34,589 nt of DNA from an uncultured Clostridia bacterium (GTDB lineage Bacteria > Bacillota > Clostridia > Christensenellales > Borkfalkiaceae). This document shows positions 1-7,086 of the stretch, piece by piece. Positions within the stretch are counted from its first letter, which is position 1. Each line of letters starts with the position of its first letter. The notes beneath the pieces are model-generated. The model saw only the letters and a program-made list of their open reading frames with translations. It searched no databases and was not told the origin of the DNA. Location of the stretch: assembly GCA_947626305.1 (NCBI GenBank), contig CANQRP010000006.1:1-34589 (forward strand), given 5' to 3'. The translations under genes were made by a program, and so were the position numbers.

Positions 1-2
1 AC

Positions 3-86
3 TTCCAAACGACAAAATCGATCGGGACGGCTATCTCGCGTTTTGGACTGAATGGCACAGAAGAAGAAATCAATAAAATGATATAA
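3..86 (+). CDS. C-terminal fragment of an unidentified protein (cut by window start)
   Basis: One frame is open from the window edge to a TAA at 84-86 and reads ...SIGTAISRFGLNGTEEEINKMI. It ends 24 bases before the start of the next same-strand gene, as expected for an upstream operon member. The two other forward frames also stop within this stretch, so the choice of frame rests on amino-acid texture and spacing only. The family is not recognised. Confidence 0.35.
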   Translation, partial: FQTTKSIGTAISRFGLNGTEEEINKMI

Positions 87-110
87 TAAATGAAAAAAGA
101 GGTATCACTT

Positions 111-704
111 ATGAAACACGGAAAATTTTCGATCACGTTCTCTTTCGTATGGATGTTGATCGTGTCCACGGTGCTTTTTGTTGCCTGCACTCCGAAATTG
201 CCCACCGAGGCGGAACCGCCCTTTGCACAAAGATTCACAGGCGTAGTCGGTAGCTTTGACGAGTCGGACAACTTGGCCGCTGTTCTCTTGTTCCCCGAAT
301 CGGAACAAGCCGAAGGAAGGATCAACCTGAAAAATGCGCCCGAATTGAATATTACATTCCAATACACGATCTCCAAAGAGGGCGATATCACGTTTGCCTT
401 CGATACCGAGGACACGGCAAGCGGGACCTTGCACGGAAAGGACATTGCAGTCACGGCTACGGTCAACGGTCAGACACTGGAATTCAAGGGCACCTTCTAC
501 CTGCTGACGGAAAAAATCGACGGCGAAGTCACGGAAGAGGGCTATGTCGTCGCGGGTCATCCGTTCTCGGATGTTATCACGCCGCCCGATGAAACAAAAA
601 CGCTTACGGTAAACGGTATGCAAATGACCGTTGAAACGTTTTTGACCGCTACAATGCCCGCACGGGATACGATCGTCGAGATCGTTACCGAATCGGAGAA
701 TTAA
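111..704 (+). CDS. Putative lipoprotein, function unknown
   Basis: The start is set at the second ATG of the ORF (MKHGKF) because AGAGGT lies eight bases upstream of it; the first ATG at 90 would put the RBS inside the gene. The N-terminus is basic, then a hydrophobic stretch (about residues 10-24) ends in the lipobox FVAC with Cys26, followed by TPK. This predicts signal peptidase II processing and anchoring to the outer face of the membrane. The remaining ~170 residues look beta-rich and acidic (for example GTLHGKDIAVTATVNGQTLEF), suggesting an extracellular beta-sandwich fold. No family is recognised. A hairpin with a T-run follows. Confidence 0.8.
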   Translation: MKHGKFSITFSFVWMLIVSTVLFVACTPKLPTEAEPPFAQRFTGVVGSFDESDNLAAVLLFPESEQAEGRINLKNAPELNITFQYTISKEGDITFAFDTEDTASGTLHGKDIAVTATVNGQTLEFKGTFYLLTEKIDGEVTEEGYVVAGHPFSDVITPPDETKTLTVNGMQMTVETFLTATMPARDTIVEIVTESEN

Positions 705-739
705 ATAAAAGTAACTTTCATTTTCAACTATAAAAACGG

Positions 740-810
740 AACGCAAACGGTCAGCCTTGATGACGGTTCTTGTTCGGGAGCCCCGATCATGGTTCGGCTT
801 GCGTTTTTTT
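740..810 (+). terminator. Candidate intrinsic terminator of the first lipoprotein gene
   Basis: AACGCAA (740-746) can pair with TTGCGTT (799-805), with further partial pairing inside, and a run of seven T follows directly. The loop region is long for a terminator, so confidence is moderate. Confidence 0.5.
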
Positions 811-841
811 ATGTAAAAAACGAGGACAAACCGCCCTCGCC
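811..841 (-). terminator. Intrinsic terminator of the 63-residue protein gene
   Basis: Read on the minus strand, GCGAGGGCGG...CCTCG folds into a hairpin followed by TTTTTT. It lies about 50 bases past the stop of the 891-1082 gene and is almost identical to the hairpin at 1205-1225. Confidence 0.7.
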
Positions 842-856
842 TTTTGTGTGTTCCGC
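821..856. repeat. 36-nt direct repeat, copy 1
   Basis: CGAGGACAAACCGCCCTCGC... through TTCCGC matches 1206-1241 with a single T/C difference. It contains the terminator hairpin of the upstream minus-strand gene plus about 16 flanking bases, so more than the hairpin itself is conserved. Confidence 0.85.
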
Positions 857-890
857 AAAATCGGTCTCTGCCCGTTTTTCAGAACATTTT

Positions 891-1082
891 TCATGAATTT
901 TTCTTCCGAAAGAACCGTGCGAAGAATCCCCTTTTTCGTTGCTTTTCAGCTTCTTTTGCCGCTTGGATATCCCGTGCGTGCGCGGCGTTTTGTTCGAGTT
1001 GCGATTCTATAACGTCAGACCGATACTTCATCTGATTGCCCTTATTGCCCATAAAAGGGTCAAAATATACATTCTTCGCCAT
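891..1082 (-). CDS. Small basic hypothetical protein (63 aa)
   Basis: The ORF track extends to 1301, but the real start is the ATG at 1082 (MAKNVYFDPF). AAGGAGGT stands just upstream of it, and the -10 box at 1129-1134 would lie inside any longer version. The protein has no signal peptide or membrane segment. It has a mixed N-terminus (GNKGNQMKYRSDVIE), a helical middle rich in Gln, Ala and Glu, and a very basic aromatic tail (KQRKRGFFARFFRKKNS) that could bind nucleic acid or membrane surfaces. It is a complete monocistronic unit with its own promoter and terminator. Function is unknown. Confidence 0.75.
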   Translation of the reverse strand: MAKNVYFDPFMGNKGNQMKYRSDVIESQLEQNAAHARDIQAAKEAEKQRKRGFFARFFRKKNS

Positions 1083-1128
1083 AGCACCTCCTTCCCGCCG
1101 CGGCGGGGATCCCGATAAAAGTACCATA

Positions 1129-1157
1129 ATTATACCATAGAGCCGTAAACAAGTCAA
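1129..1157 (-). promoter_or_regulatory. Sigma-A promoter of the 63-aa gene
   Basis: On the minus strand TTGACT, a 17-base spacer and TATAAT are seen. The stretch around it, about 1130-1192, closely resembles 1716-1781, including an upstream block GATTTTTCGCTCCGC located 21 bases before the -35. Confidence 0.85.
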
Positions 1158-1200
1158 GTCCGCGCGGAGCGAAAAATCAACTTGGCTGGCGGGGCTTGAC

Positions 1201-1225
1201 CAAAGCGAGGACAAACCGCCCTCGC
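1201..1225 (-). terminator. Terminator-like hairpin after the 1253-1675 lipoprotein gene
   Basis: Minus-strand GCGAGGGCGGTTTGTCCTCGC folds with a six-pair stem, followed by only a short T-run (TTTGG). It lies 27 bases past the stop and is the sibling of the hairpin at 821-841. Confidence 0.55.
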
Positions 1226-1241
1226 CTTTTGCGTGTTCCGC
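1206..1241. repeat. 36-nt direct repeat, copy 2
   Basis: This matches 821-856 at 35 of 36 positions by direct reading. It again sits immediately downstream of a minus-strand gene. Confidence 0.85.
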
Positions 1242-1252
1242 TGAATTGAAAT

Positions 1253-1675
1253 TTATTTCGCCGATTTTTTCAAAACAAACGAAAAGCTGCCGTCGCTGCA
1301 TTTGCCGTCCGATTCAATTATTATGTAAATCGTTTTATTGCCTGTAAAAGTTTCGGTTTTTCCGTTGGCAGAACCGTCAGTTTCAATGTCAAATAGGTTC
1401 AGCTTTTCATCATTAAAATCATAGTAAACTTTTATATTTCCTTCTCCCAACGTCCCTTCATAATCAACAAATACCTCGTCTGCGCTCTTGTTTTTCAATT
1501 TCATTACGAGCGTTCCGCTAAAACTATCAAATGAAACCGAGGCTTTATCTGAGGTGTTTTCCTTTACCATCAGCATAGCATTATACCGGCTTACATATTT
1601 ATTTCCGCAAGCAGATACTGTAAAACACAATATCAATGTTACCGTTGCAATGATGACGCTTACAAATTTTTTCAT
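1253..1675 (-). CDS. Putative lipoprotein, function unknown (140 aa)
   Basis: The N-terminus MKKFVSVIIATVTLILCFTVSAC is a classic lipoprotein signal with lipobox VSAC (Cys23). The mature part of about 117 residues alternates polar and hydrophobic residues (SVSFDSFSGTLVMKLKNKSADEVFVDYEG), suggesting a small beta-sandwich exposed outside the cell. GGAGAAG stands about seven bases upstream of the ATG. The coding sequence is visibly richer in A+T than the housekeeping genes after 4.8 kb, which would fit an accessory or transferred gene. It is monocistronic, with a promoter at 1715-1743 and a hairpin downstream. The family is not recognised. Confidence 0.8.
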   Translation of the reverse strand: MKKFVSVIIATVTLILCFTVSACGNKYVSRYNAMLMVKENTSDKASVSFDSFSGTLVMKLKNKSADEVFVDYEGTLGEGNIKVYYDFNDEKLNLFDIETDGSANGKTETFTGNKTIYIIIESDGKCSDGSFSFVLKKSAK

Positions 1676-1714
1676 AATACACTTCTCCGCTAAATTCCTG
1701 TTTATCGTAATATG

Positions 1715-1743
1715 ATGATACCATAGAACCGCAAATAAATCAA
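1715..1743 (-). promoter_or_regulatory. Sigma-A promoter of the 140-aa lipoprotein gene
   Basis: The minus strand shows TTGATT, 17 bases, TATCAT. The spacer GCGGTTCTATGG and the upstream GATTTTTCGCCCCG closely match the promoter at 1129-1157. The rest of the interval up to 1981 shows no gene; a weak plus-strand -35-like TTGACG at 1924 with no good -10 is all that is visible for the next gene. Confidence 0.75.
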
Positions 1744-1981
1744 GTCCAAACGGGGCGAAAAATCAAACCGGCACTTTGGCGGGTGCTTGGGCTTTCACGA
1801 GCGCGCCGTTTCGCGGTGCGTCATCCGCCGCAAATCCCGTGCGTTCGACGGGATGCTTCGGAGCTCGGCAGGAGCGATCCCGATGAATTTCACCCGATTT
1901 TTTATCGATTTTGATGAAACTGCTTGACGAGCGGGGACAAATATGTCATAAATATTGGTAAGAAATATCGGAGGAATATAG

Positions 1982-2818
1982 ATGAAAAACAGAAAACTCG
2001 GTCTTTGCATGTATCTCATCGGCGGAGGGTTGCTTGCGGTTGCCGCCGTGCTCATCATCGCCTATTTCGGGCTGAAAACTTCCGACGATCAAGAACTGCC
2101 CGTCCTGCTTTGGTCGGGTCTTGCAATGGCAGTGGTCGCCGTTGTGCTCTTGCCCGTGGGGTATTTCACTTCTACCCGTGCGGATCGGGAACTCAAAGAG
2201 AGATTTCAAAAGTATTCTGCCCTTCCCAAGACGGACATTTCCGATTTTGCGGCAGAGATCGCTGCCATGCGCGAAGCCTTTGCGGCGGAGAAGGACCCCG
2301 CTTCCAACCAATTCTTCATCCGTCCGTTCGCGGGTTCGGGCTGCGTGTCCGATTTCGGCGTTCTCGGCGGCGGAAAAGTGGTTTGGGGCTGTATCGTGCA
2401 GGCGAACGGGACCCTCTATCAGAATCAACGGATCGACATGCTCACGGTTCCCGCCGTGATCTTATATAGCCCCGACGCGTATTTCGACGGCGAGCCGCTC
2501 GAGCTCAAGTATATTGCCGAACGGCTCTACAAGGGGAAAGAGAGCAACTTTTTGCGCAATGAGAGCACATTTTTCACCAACAGACGGTTGAGCGACGCGG
2601 TGACGAACGGCAGAGAGGTCTATGCGAGCTGTATCATGGTCTACCGCCCCCATCTTCCGCTCTACAAGGCGACCGATCATCTTTTTCCCGTGGTCGCATC
2701 CCCGTCCGAGCAGTCTGCCTTCGCCCTCAATCTGAAATATTGGACAGAGAACTTTGCCGCCTACTATGTGCACAACGGCAGCAAGGGTCGGGACGGCATA
2801 TTTGAGGATCTGAGTTAA
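1982..2818 (+). CDS. Membrane-anchored protein with two N-terminal TM helices, function unknown
   Basis: TCGGAGGA lies seven bases before the ATG. Two hydrophobic helices at about residues 8-29 and 41-62 are followed by a ~210-residue soluble domain that starts with a charged helix (RADRELKERFQKYSALPK). The domain contains repeated short aliphatic strands and many Tyr, Phe and Pro residues (ILYSPDAYFDGEPLELKYIAERLYKGKESNF). No catalytic motif is apparent. It may be a membrane-tethered sensor or scaffold, but that is a guess. It sits 79 bases ahead of the TfoX-domain gene on the same strand. Confidence 0.75.
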   Translation: MKNRKLGLCMYLIGGGLLAVAAVLIIAYFGLKTSDDQELPVLLWSGLAMAVVAVVLLPVGYFTSTRADRELKERFQKYSALPKTDISDFAAEIAAMREAFAAEKDPASNQFFIRPFAGSGCVSDFGVLGGGKVVWGCIVQANGTLYQNQRIDMLTVPAVILYSPDAYFDGEPLELKYIAERLYKGKESNFLRNESTFFTNRRLSDAVTNGREVYASCIMVYRPHLPLYKATDHLFPVVASPSEQSAFALNLKYWTENFAAYYVHNGSKGRDGIFEDLS

Positions 2819-2897
2819 ATTTCCGCATCATGCGCCGCCCGCTACCGGCGTTTCGTGGTATCATTACAGCGACAGACAGGAATTTCGCGGAGGAATT

Positions 2898-3215
2898 ATG
2901 CCGTCAAGCAAGGAATATTTGAATTTCATTTCAGAGCAACTATCCGAATTGGAGGACATCACCTACAAGCCTATGATGGGTGAATTTCTGATCTACTATC
3001 GCGGCAAACTTGTCGGCGGCATCTACGACGACCGATTGCTCGTAAAACCCGTGAGATCCGCTCTATCCTATTTGCCCCACGCGGAGTATTCCTTGCCGTA
3101 TGAGGGCGCAAAGGAAATGCTGGGTGTGGACAATGTGGACGACAAGGCTTTTTTGACGGGACTGTTTGAGGCAATGTATGACGACCTTCCGATGCCGAAG
3201 ATGAAAAAGCGGTAA
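2898..3215 (+). CDS. TfoX N-terminal domain protein
   Basis: The sequence EYLNFISEQLSELEDITYKPMMGEFLIYYRGKLVGGIYDDRLLVKPV is the hallmark of the TfoX/Sxy N-terminal domain. The 105-residue length fits a stand-alone domain, without the C-terminal TfoX domain found in the Gammaproteobacterial competence regulator. Such single-domain proteins are common in Clostridia and their role is not established, so competence should not be inferred. GCGGAGGA precedes the ATG. A TATCAT about 45 bases upstream of the start could be a -10 but lacks a -35. The next gene begins 21 bases downstream. Confidence 0.85.
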   Translation: MPSSKEYLNFISEQLSELEDITYKPMMGEFLIYYRGKLVGGIYDDRLLVKPVRSALSYLPHAEYSLPYEGAKEMLGVDNVDDKAFLTGLFEAMYDDLPMPKMKKR

Positions 3216-3236
3216 TTCGATTTAACGGAGAAACCG

Positions 3237-3644
3237 ATGAACAAAATAAAACAAGTATCGATCGTTTTGACAATCAGCACTGTGCTTGCGGGGTCGGTCG
3301 TTTTACTATACCTTCTCGACCCGACGTTTATCCCCGACGCATATCGAGTTGCATCGATGGTAATCGTCGTTTCCTGGGCGTTTTTTATCATCCCTTCCAT
3401 CCTTTTCGACGTGCAATCGGCAAAAAAATATTTCGAAGGCAAATCCCCCGAGCGCGCTTTTGGGGACGGGGTGCGCATCGGCGTAATCGTGGGCTTCGGC
3501 GGGATCCTTGTAGTGAGCCTGCTCATCTCCCCCATAACGGGGATCTTGTGGTATCTCCATACCGTCCGAAATATCGCCTTATCGAGAAAGAATCAAAATC
3601 GATCTTCGGACAACTCGGATGAAAACGATATTTTCGCTCCTTGA
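3237..3644 (+). CDS. Small integral membrane protein, function unknown (135 aa)
   Basis: Three clear hydrophobic helices (about residues 7-27, 39-58, 82-106) are joined by short loops. The loop between helices 2 and 3 is basic and acidic (DVQSAKKYFEGKSPERAFGDGVR), and a polar tail rich in Asn, Ser and Asp follows the last helix. ACGGAGAA precedes the ATG. It probably shares a transcript with the TfoX-domain gene. No homologous family comes to mind. Confidence 0.75.
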   Translation: MNKIKQVSIVLTISTVLAGSVVLLYLLDPTFIPDAYRVASMVIVVSWAFFIIPSILFDVQSAKKYFEGKSPERAFGDGVRIGVIVGFGGILVVSLLISPITGILWYLHTVRNIALSRKNQNRSSDNSDENDIFAP

Positions 3645-3714
3645 AAACTCAAATAAATTTGCGGAGAAGTGAGTAAATTTCCGTTTTGAAACGTTATATA
3701 TGCAGGAGGTATTT

Positions 3715-4185
3715 ATGAAGAAATTATCGAAAATTTTTTCTTTGATCCTTTCGGCGTGTAGCTTCACGGTGATCTTTGCCTCTTGCACCGAAGATCCATA
3801 TAAAAATTATATCTCTTCGGAACTTCAAGCGAAGGCGATCTCTCTCGGCTTTGATGAGAACGGCTCCCTCGCTTTCTCTCTTCCGAAAGAACAGGCAAAG
3901 ATCTTCGTCGATTACGAGAGTTATGCCGCATACGAACTTCCGCTCGATTACACCGAGGAATTTTTCGGGAAGAACAATTTGCTCGTATTCACGACGTTCG
4001 CCGGGTCTTCCGACGAAATGCGATTTCTTGACATTCTGACCCATGACGGGAAACTGTATCCCTGTTATTCAAGGGTAAAAATCGATTCGGGGCTCACGGA
4101 AGACATCATCTACTTCCCTTATTGCGCGGAATTGGCAAAGACAGACGATCGTAAGTTGGGCGAAGTGATCTATCGGTACCGGTAA
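3715..4185 (+). CDS. Putative lipoprotein, function unknown (156 aa)
   Basis: The ORF opens at 3700, but its first codons contain the RBS (GCAGGAGGTATTT) for the ATG at 3715, giving MKKLSKIFSLILSACSFTVIFASC with lipobox FASC (Cys24). The mature domain of about 130 residues is acidic, with a repeated Tyr/Phe pattern (FVDYESYAAYELPLDYTEEFFGKNNLLVFTTFAGSSDEM) and one further Cys pair-forming candidate (YPCYSR, YFPYCAE), which may be an extracellular disulfide. The gene converges on the next one and both end at a shared hairpin. Function is unknown. Confidence 0.8.
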   Translation: MKKLSKIFSLILSACSFTVIFASCTEDPYKNYISSELQAKAISLGFDENGSLAFSLPKEQAKIFVDYESYAAYELPLDYTEEFFGKNNLLVFTTFAGSSDEMRFLDILTHDGKLYPCYSRVKIDSGLTEDIIYFPYCAELAKTDDRKLGEVIYRYR

Positions 4186-4213
4186 ATTTCAATTTGCTGC
4201 GGAATGAAGAGAC

Positions 4214-4246
4214 AAAAGCGAAGGGGATGGACCTCTTCGCTTTTTT
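4214..4246. terminator. Bidirectional intrinsic terminator between convergent genes
   Basis: AAAAGCGAAGGGG...CCTCTTCGCTTTTTT folds into a stem with A-runs on the left and T-runs on the right, so it can end transcription of the lipoprotein gene (plus) and of the 4248-4607 gene (minus). Confidence 0.8.
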
Positions 4247-4247
4247 G

Positions 4248-4607
4248 CTATTTGCGCTTTTTATCGTCCGATTTTTCCTTTACGACCAGACACAGAGAGA
4301 CGACTTCCCACAGAAAGGCAAGGGCAAGCACCGCCATAAAGACAATGTAGAACGTCAGCGTGAGGTGAGACAGTCCCGCCGTTGCGGCATAACAGAGCAA
4401 CGCCGCCAAGGGAAGAAGGACATAGATGAGCGTTACGATCTGCGACCGCACGGACGACTTGTGAATTTTTTGAAAGATCCCGATCGCCAAATACCCCAAA
4501 GAGTATACGACCCAAAGGAACATCAGATCGAGAAATCCGTATATAAAAGCCTGGCAGGAGGAAATGACCGTCAGGAGCCCCGCAAATGCGATTTTGAGAT
4601 ATTTCAT
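4248..4607 (-). CDS. Small four-helix membrane protein, function unknown (119 aa)
   Basis: The ORF track begins at 4655, but the -10 box is at 4644-4649, so that ATG cannot be transcribed. The start at 4607 (MKYLKIAFAGLL) has GGGAGGG just upstream. Hydrophobic stretches at about residues 4-21, 24-44, 57-76 and 82-108 predict four membrane helices. The tail ends in a charged KEKSDDKKRK. No functional motif is visible. It is a monocistronic unit whose promoter is divergent from that of the hydrolase/rarA operon. Confidence 0.75.
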   Translation of the reverse strand: MKYLKIAFAGLLTVISSCQAFIYGFLDLMFLWVVYSLGYLAIGIFQKIHKSSVRSQIVTLIYVLLPLAALLCYAATAGLSHLTLTFYIVFMAVLALAFLWEVVSLCLVVKEKSDDKKRK

Positions 4608-4643
4608 GGTCCCTCCCCCACCGAATTTTCTTCCTTTACCGCC

Positions 4644-4672
4644 ATTATACCACACCTCCTTCCGCCCGTCAA
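4644..4672 (-). promoter_or_regulatory. Sigma-A promoter of the four-helix membrane protein gene
   Basis: The minus strand reads TTGACG, 17 bases, TATAAT. A GATTTCTCTCCGCCCCG block lies 20 bases upstream of the -35, resembling the blocks in front of the 1129 and 1715 promoters. Confidence 0.85.
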
Positions 4673-4714
4673 GGGCGGGGCGGAGAGAAATCGCCGCTTC
4701 CCGTCCGTGACCGC

Positions 4715-4743
4715 TTGCATTTCTTCCGCACTTATGGTATAAT
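4715..4743 (+). promoter_or_regulatory. Sigma-A promoter of the hydrolase-rarA operon
   Basis: TTGCAT, a 17-base spacer ending in TATGG, and TATAAT are followed by a leader of about 55 bases before the ATG at 4805. It is back-to-back with the 4644-4672 promoter. Confidence 0.8.
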
Positions 4744-4804
4744 TTTTCTGCGGGAGATCGATCGGACTTTCGGGCGCCGGGCGCACTTCTCCCGAGGGGA
4801 AAAG

Positions 4805-5707
4805 ATGAAATATGCCGTGAAAAAAGAATTCGGGCTCTTCCGCCACTTCCGTCCGCCGATGAAAAAGCGGACGCTGCGGGTTGCGAAAGCGGCGCTTTCC
4901 CTCTGCCCCAAGGGGATGAGGACGTCGGGCTCTCTCACGGTGGAAAAGCGCAAAACGACGCCCTCCGCGGCAACCTTCTACCTCATCAAGCCGAAACAAC
5001 AAGCTCCCCTGCCCGTTGTGCTCTACCTGCACGGCGGCGGGTTCGTGTTCCGGGGAGCCCCCTATCATTATCGAACGGCAAAAGAATACGCGCTTCGCTC
5101 GAATTCCGCGGTCGCCTTTGTCGATTACCGCCTCGCTTTCGATTCCCCCTTCGGCGCGCCCCTCGCCGATTGTCTCGCCGTCTATCGGGAACTGCTGCAA
5201 AACGCCGAGCGGCTCGGCTTGGAGCATGGGCGCACGATCTTTGCGGGGGACTCCGCGGGGGCATATCTCTGCCTCGCGCTGATGCAGCGCTGCCGCGAAG
5301 AAAATTTGCCCCTTCCCGAAAAACTCCTGCTCGTCTATCCCGTTGTCGACCCGAACATGACGACGGAATCCATGAAGGTCTTTGTCGATACGCCGATGTG
5401 GAATGCCCGCTGCAACGCCGAAATGTGGAGATATTACTCCCACGGCAAGGCGGTGTTCGACCCGCTCGGCACAGACCTTTCCGACTTTCCGCCCACCTAC
5501 ATCGAGACTGCACAGTTCGACTGTCTGCACGACGAGGGCGTTTTGCTCGCCGAAAAGCTCACCGAGGCGGGCGTGCCGTGCGTGCTCCGCCAAACGAGCG
5601 GAACGATGCATGGGTTCGACATCTGTCTGCATTCCCCCACCGCACGCGACGCGATCGCGGCACGACTCGACTTTTTGAACCGACCCTACGGAGAAATAAC
5701 ATGTTAG
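4805..5707 (+). CDS. Alpha/beta hydrolase, hormone-sensitive-lipase-like (300 aa)
   Basis: The start at 4805 (MKYAVKKEF) is chosen because the promoter -10 lies at 4738-4743 and GAGGGG stands directly upstream; the ORF's earlier ATG at 4715 is inside the promoter. The oxyanion motif HGGGF (76-80), the nucleophile elbow GDSAG (Ser150), Asp239 in FDCLHDEG and His269 in GTMHGF form the full triad of the alpha/beta hydrolase fold-3 (HSL) family. These enzymes hydrolyse short-chain carboxyl esters in the cytosol; the substrate here cannot be read. The stop overlaps the rarA start by seven bases (ATGTTAG), so the two are translationally coupled. Confidence 0.9.
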   Translation: MKYAVKKEFGLFRHFRPPMKKRTLRVAKAALSLCPKGMRTSGSLTVEKRKTTPSAATFYLIKPKQQAPLPVVLYLHGGGFVFRGAPYHYRTAKEYALRSNSAVAFVDYRLAFDSPFGAPLADCLAVYRELLQNAERLGLEHGRTIFAGDSAGAYLCLALMQRCREENLPLPEKLLLVYPVVDPNMTTESMKVFVDTPMWNARCNAEMWRYYSHGKAVFDPLGTDLSDFPPTYIETAQFDCLHDEGVLLAEKLTEAGVPCVLRQTSGTMHGFDICLHSPTARDAIAARLDFLNRPYGEITC

Positions 5708-7023
5708 AACAAGGAACGCTGTTTGAAAGAGCGGAATCGGAACCGTTGGCGGCGCGCTTGCGTCCCCAAACGCTCGAAGAGTTCTGCGGGCAAAAGCACC
5801 TCCTCGGCGAAGGAAAGGTGCTGCGAAGGCTCATCGAAGGCGACAAGGTGGGCTCCATGATCTTTTGGGGTCCTCCCGGCGTGGGAAAGACCACGCTCGC
5901 GCGCATCATCGCCAACCGCACCAAGGCAAAGTTCATCGACTTTTCCGCCGTGACGAGCGGCATCAAGGAGATCAAACAGGTGATGGAACAGGCGGAGAAA
6001 AACCGCCGATTCGGGGAAAAGACCATTCTGTTTGTAGACGAGATCCACCGCTTCAACAAGGCGCAACAGGACGCCTTTTTGCCCTTTGTGGAGAAAGGGA
6101 GCATCATCCTCATCGGCGCGACTACGGAAAATCCCTCCTTCGAAGTGAACGGAGCGCTTCTCTCCCGCTGCAAAGTATTTGTTTTGCAGGCGCTCAAAAC
6201 GGAGGAGCTCACCGAACTGCTGCGGCGGGCGATCACGGACGAGCGCGGCTTCGGCAGGCAGAGAGTGGAAATTTCCGACGAACTGCTCGAAACGATCGCT
6301 AATTTTGCGAACGGCGACGCGCGAAGCGCCCTCTCCACCCTCGAAATGGCGATACTGAACGGCGAATTGAACGGCGATACCACCGTTGTCACCCAAGAGA
6401 CGATCGAGCAATGCACCTCGAAGAAATCATTGCTCTACGATAAATCGGGGGAGGAACATTACAACCTCATTTCGGCGCTGCATAAGTCGATACGCAATTC
6501 CGACCCCGACGCCGCCGTCTATTGGCTCGCCCGTATGTTGGAAGCGGGCGAGGATCCCCTCTACATCGCACGGCGGGTGACGCGGTTCGCAAGCGAGGAC
6601 GTGGGACTTGCCGACCCGCGCGCCCTCGAGATCGCCGTCGCCGCCTATCAGGCGTGCCACTTCATCGGCATGCCCGAATGTACGGTGCACCTCACGGAGG
6701 CGGTCGTGTATCTTTCGATGGCGCCCAAGTCCAACGCGCTCGACGTCGCCTATGCCCTTGCGAAGAAGGACGCTTTGAACATGCTCGCCGAGCCCGTCCC
6801 CCTCGTCATCCGCAATGCGCCCACCAAGCTCATGAAGGCGCTCGACTACGGCAAGGGCTACCAATACGCCCACGACTTTGAGGACAAGCTCACGAACATG
6901 CAGTGTCTCCCGGACAGCCTCGCGGGAAAGGAATACTACTTCCCCACCGACGAAGGGATCGAGAGCCGCATCAAGGCACGGCTTGCCGAGATCAAGGAAT
7001 GGAAAAAACAGCATAAGAATTGA
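5701..7023 (+). CDS. rarA: Replication-associated recombination protein A (AAA+ ATPase)
   Basis: The real start is the ATG at 5701, not the track's 5170. The 440-residue product MLEQGTLFERAESEPLAARLRPQTLEEFCGQ is a full-length RarA/MgsA. Walker A GPPGVGKT (57-64), Walker B LFVDEIHRF (about 110-118), sensor-1 GATTENPSF (139-147) and the arginine-finger region LLSRC follow in order, then the C-terminal tetramerisation region. RarA is related to clamp-loader subunits and acts at stalled replication forks. It overlaps the hydrolase gene by seven bases and ends just before a strong terminator. Confidence 0.97.
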   Translation: MLEQGTLFERAESEPLAARLRPQTLEEFCGQKHLLGEGKVLRRLIEGDKVGSMIFWGPPGVGKTTLARIIANRTKAKFIDFSAVTSGIKEIKQVMEQAEKNRRFGEKTILFVDEIHRFNKAQQDAFLPFVEKGSIILIGATTENPSFEVNGALLSRCKVFVLQALKTEELTELLRRAITDERGFGRQRVEISDELLETIANFANGDARSALSTLEMAILNGELNGDTTVVTQETIEQCTSKKSLLYDKSGEEHYNLISALHKSIRNSDPDAAVYWLARMLEAGEDPLYIARRVTRFASEDVGLADPRALEIAVAAYQACHFIGMPECTVHLTEAVVYLSMAPKSNALDVAYALAKKDALNMLAEPVPLVIRNAPTKLMKALDYGKGYQYAHDFEDKLTNMQCLPDSLAGKEYYFPTDEGIESRIKARLAEIKEWKKQHKN

Positions 7024-7027
7024 ATCG

Positions 7028-7070
7028 ACGCCGCGCCCTCCAGAAGGTTCGAGAGGGCGCGGCGTTTTTT
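7028..7070 (+). terminator. Strong intrinsic terminator after rarA
   Basis: ACGCCGCGCCCTC (7028-7040) pairs perfectly with GAGGGCGCGGCGT (7053-7065) and TTTTT follows. Confidence 0.92.
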
Positions 7071-7086
7071 AACGGTTCTTCCGCTT

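Noticed and set aside
82-87. TATAAT as a promoter -10 for the first lipoprotein gene
   Set aside because: It overlaps the end of the upstream frame, has no -35, and the start site would fall in the RBS.
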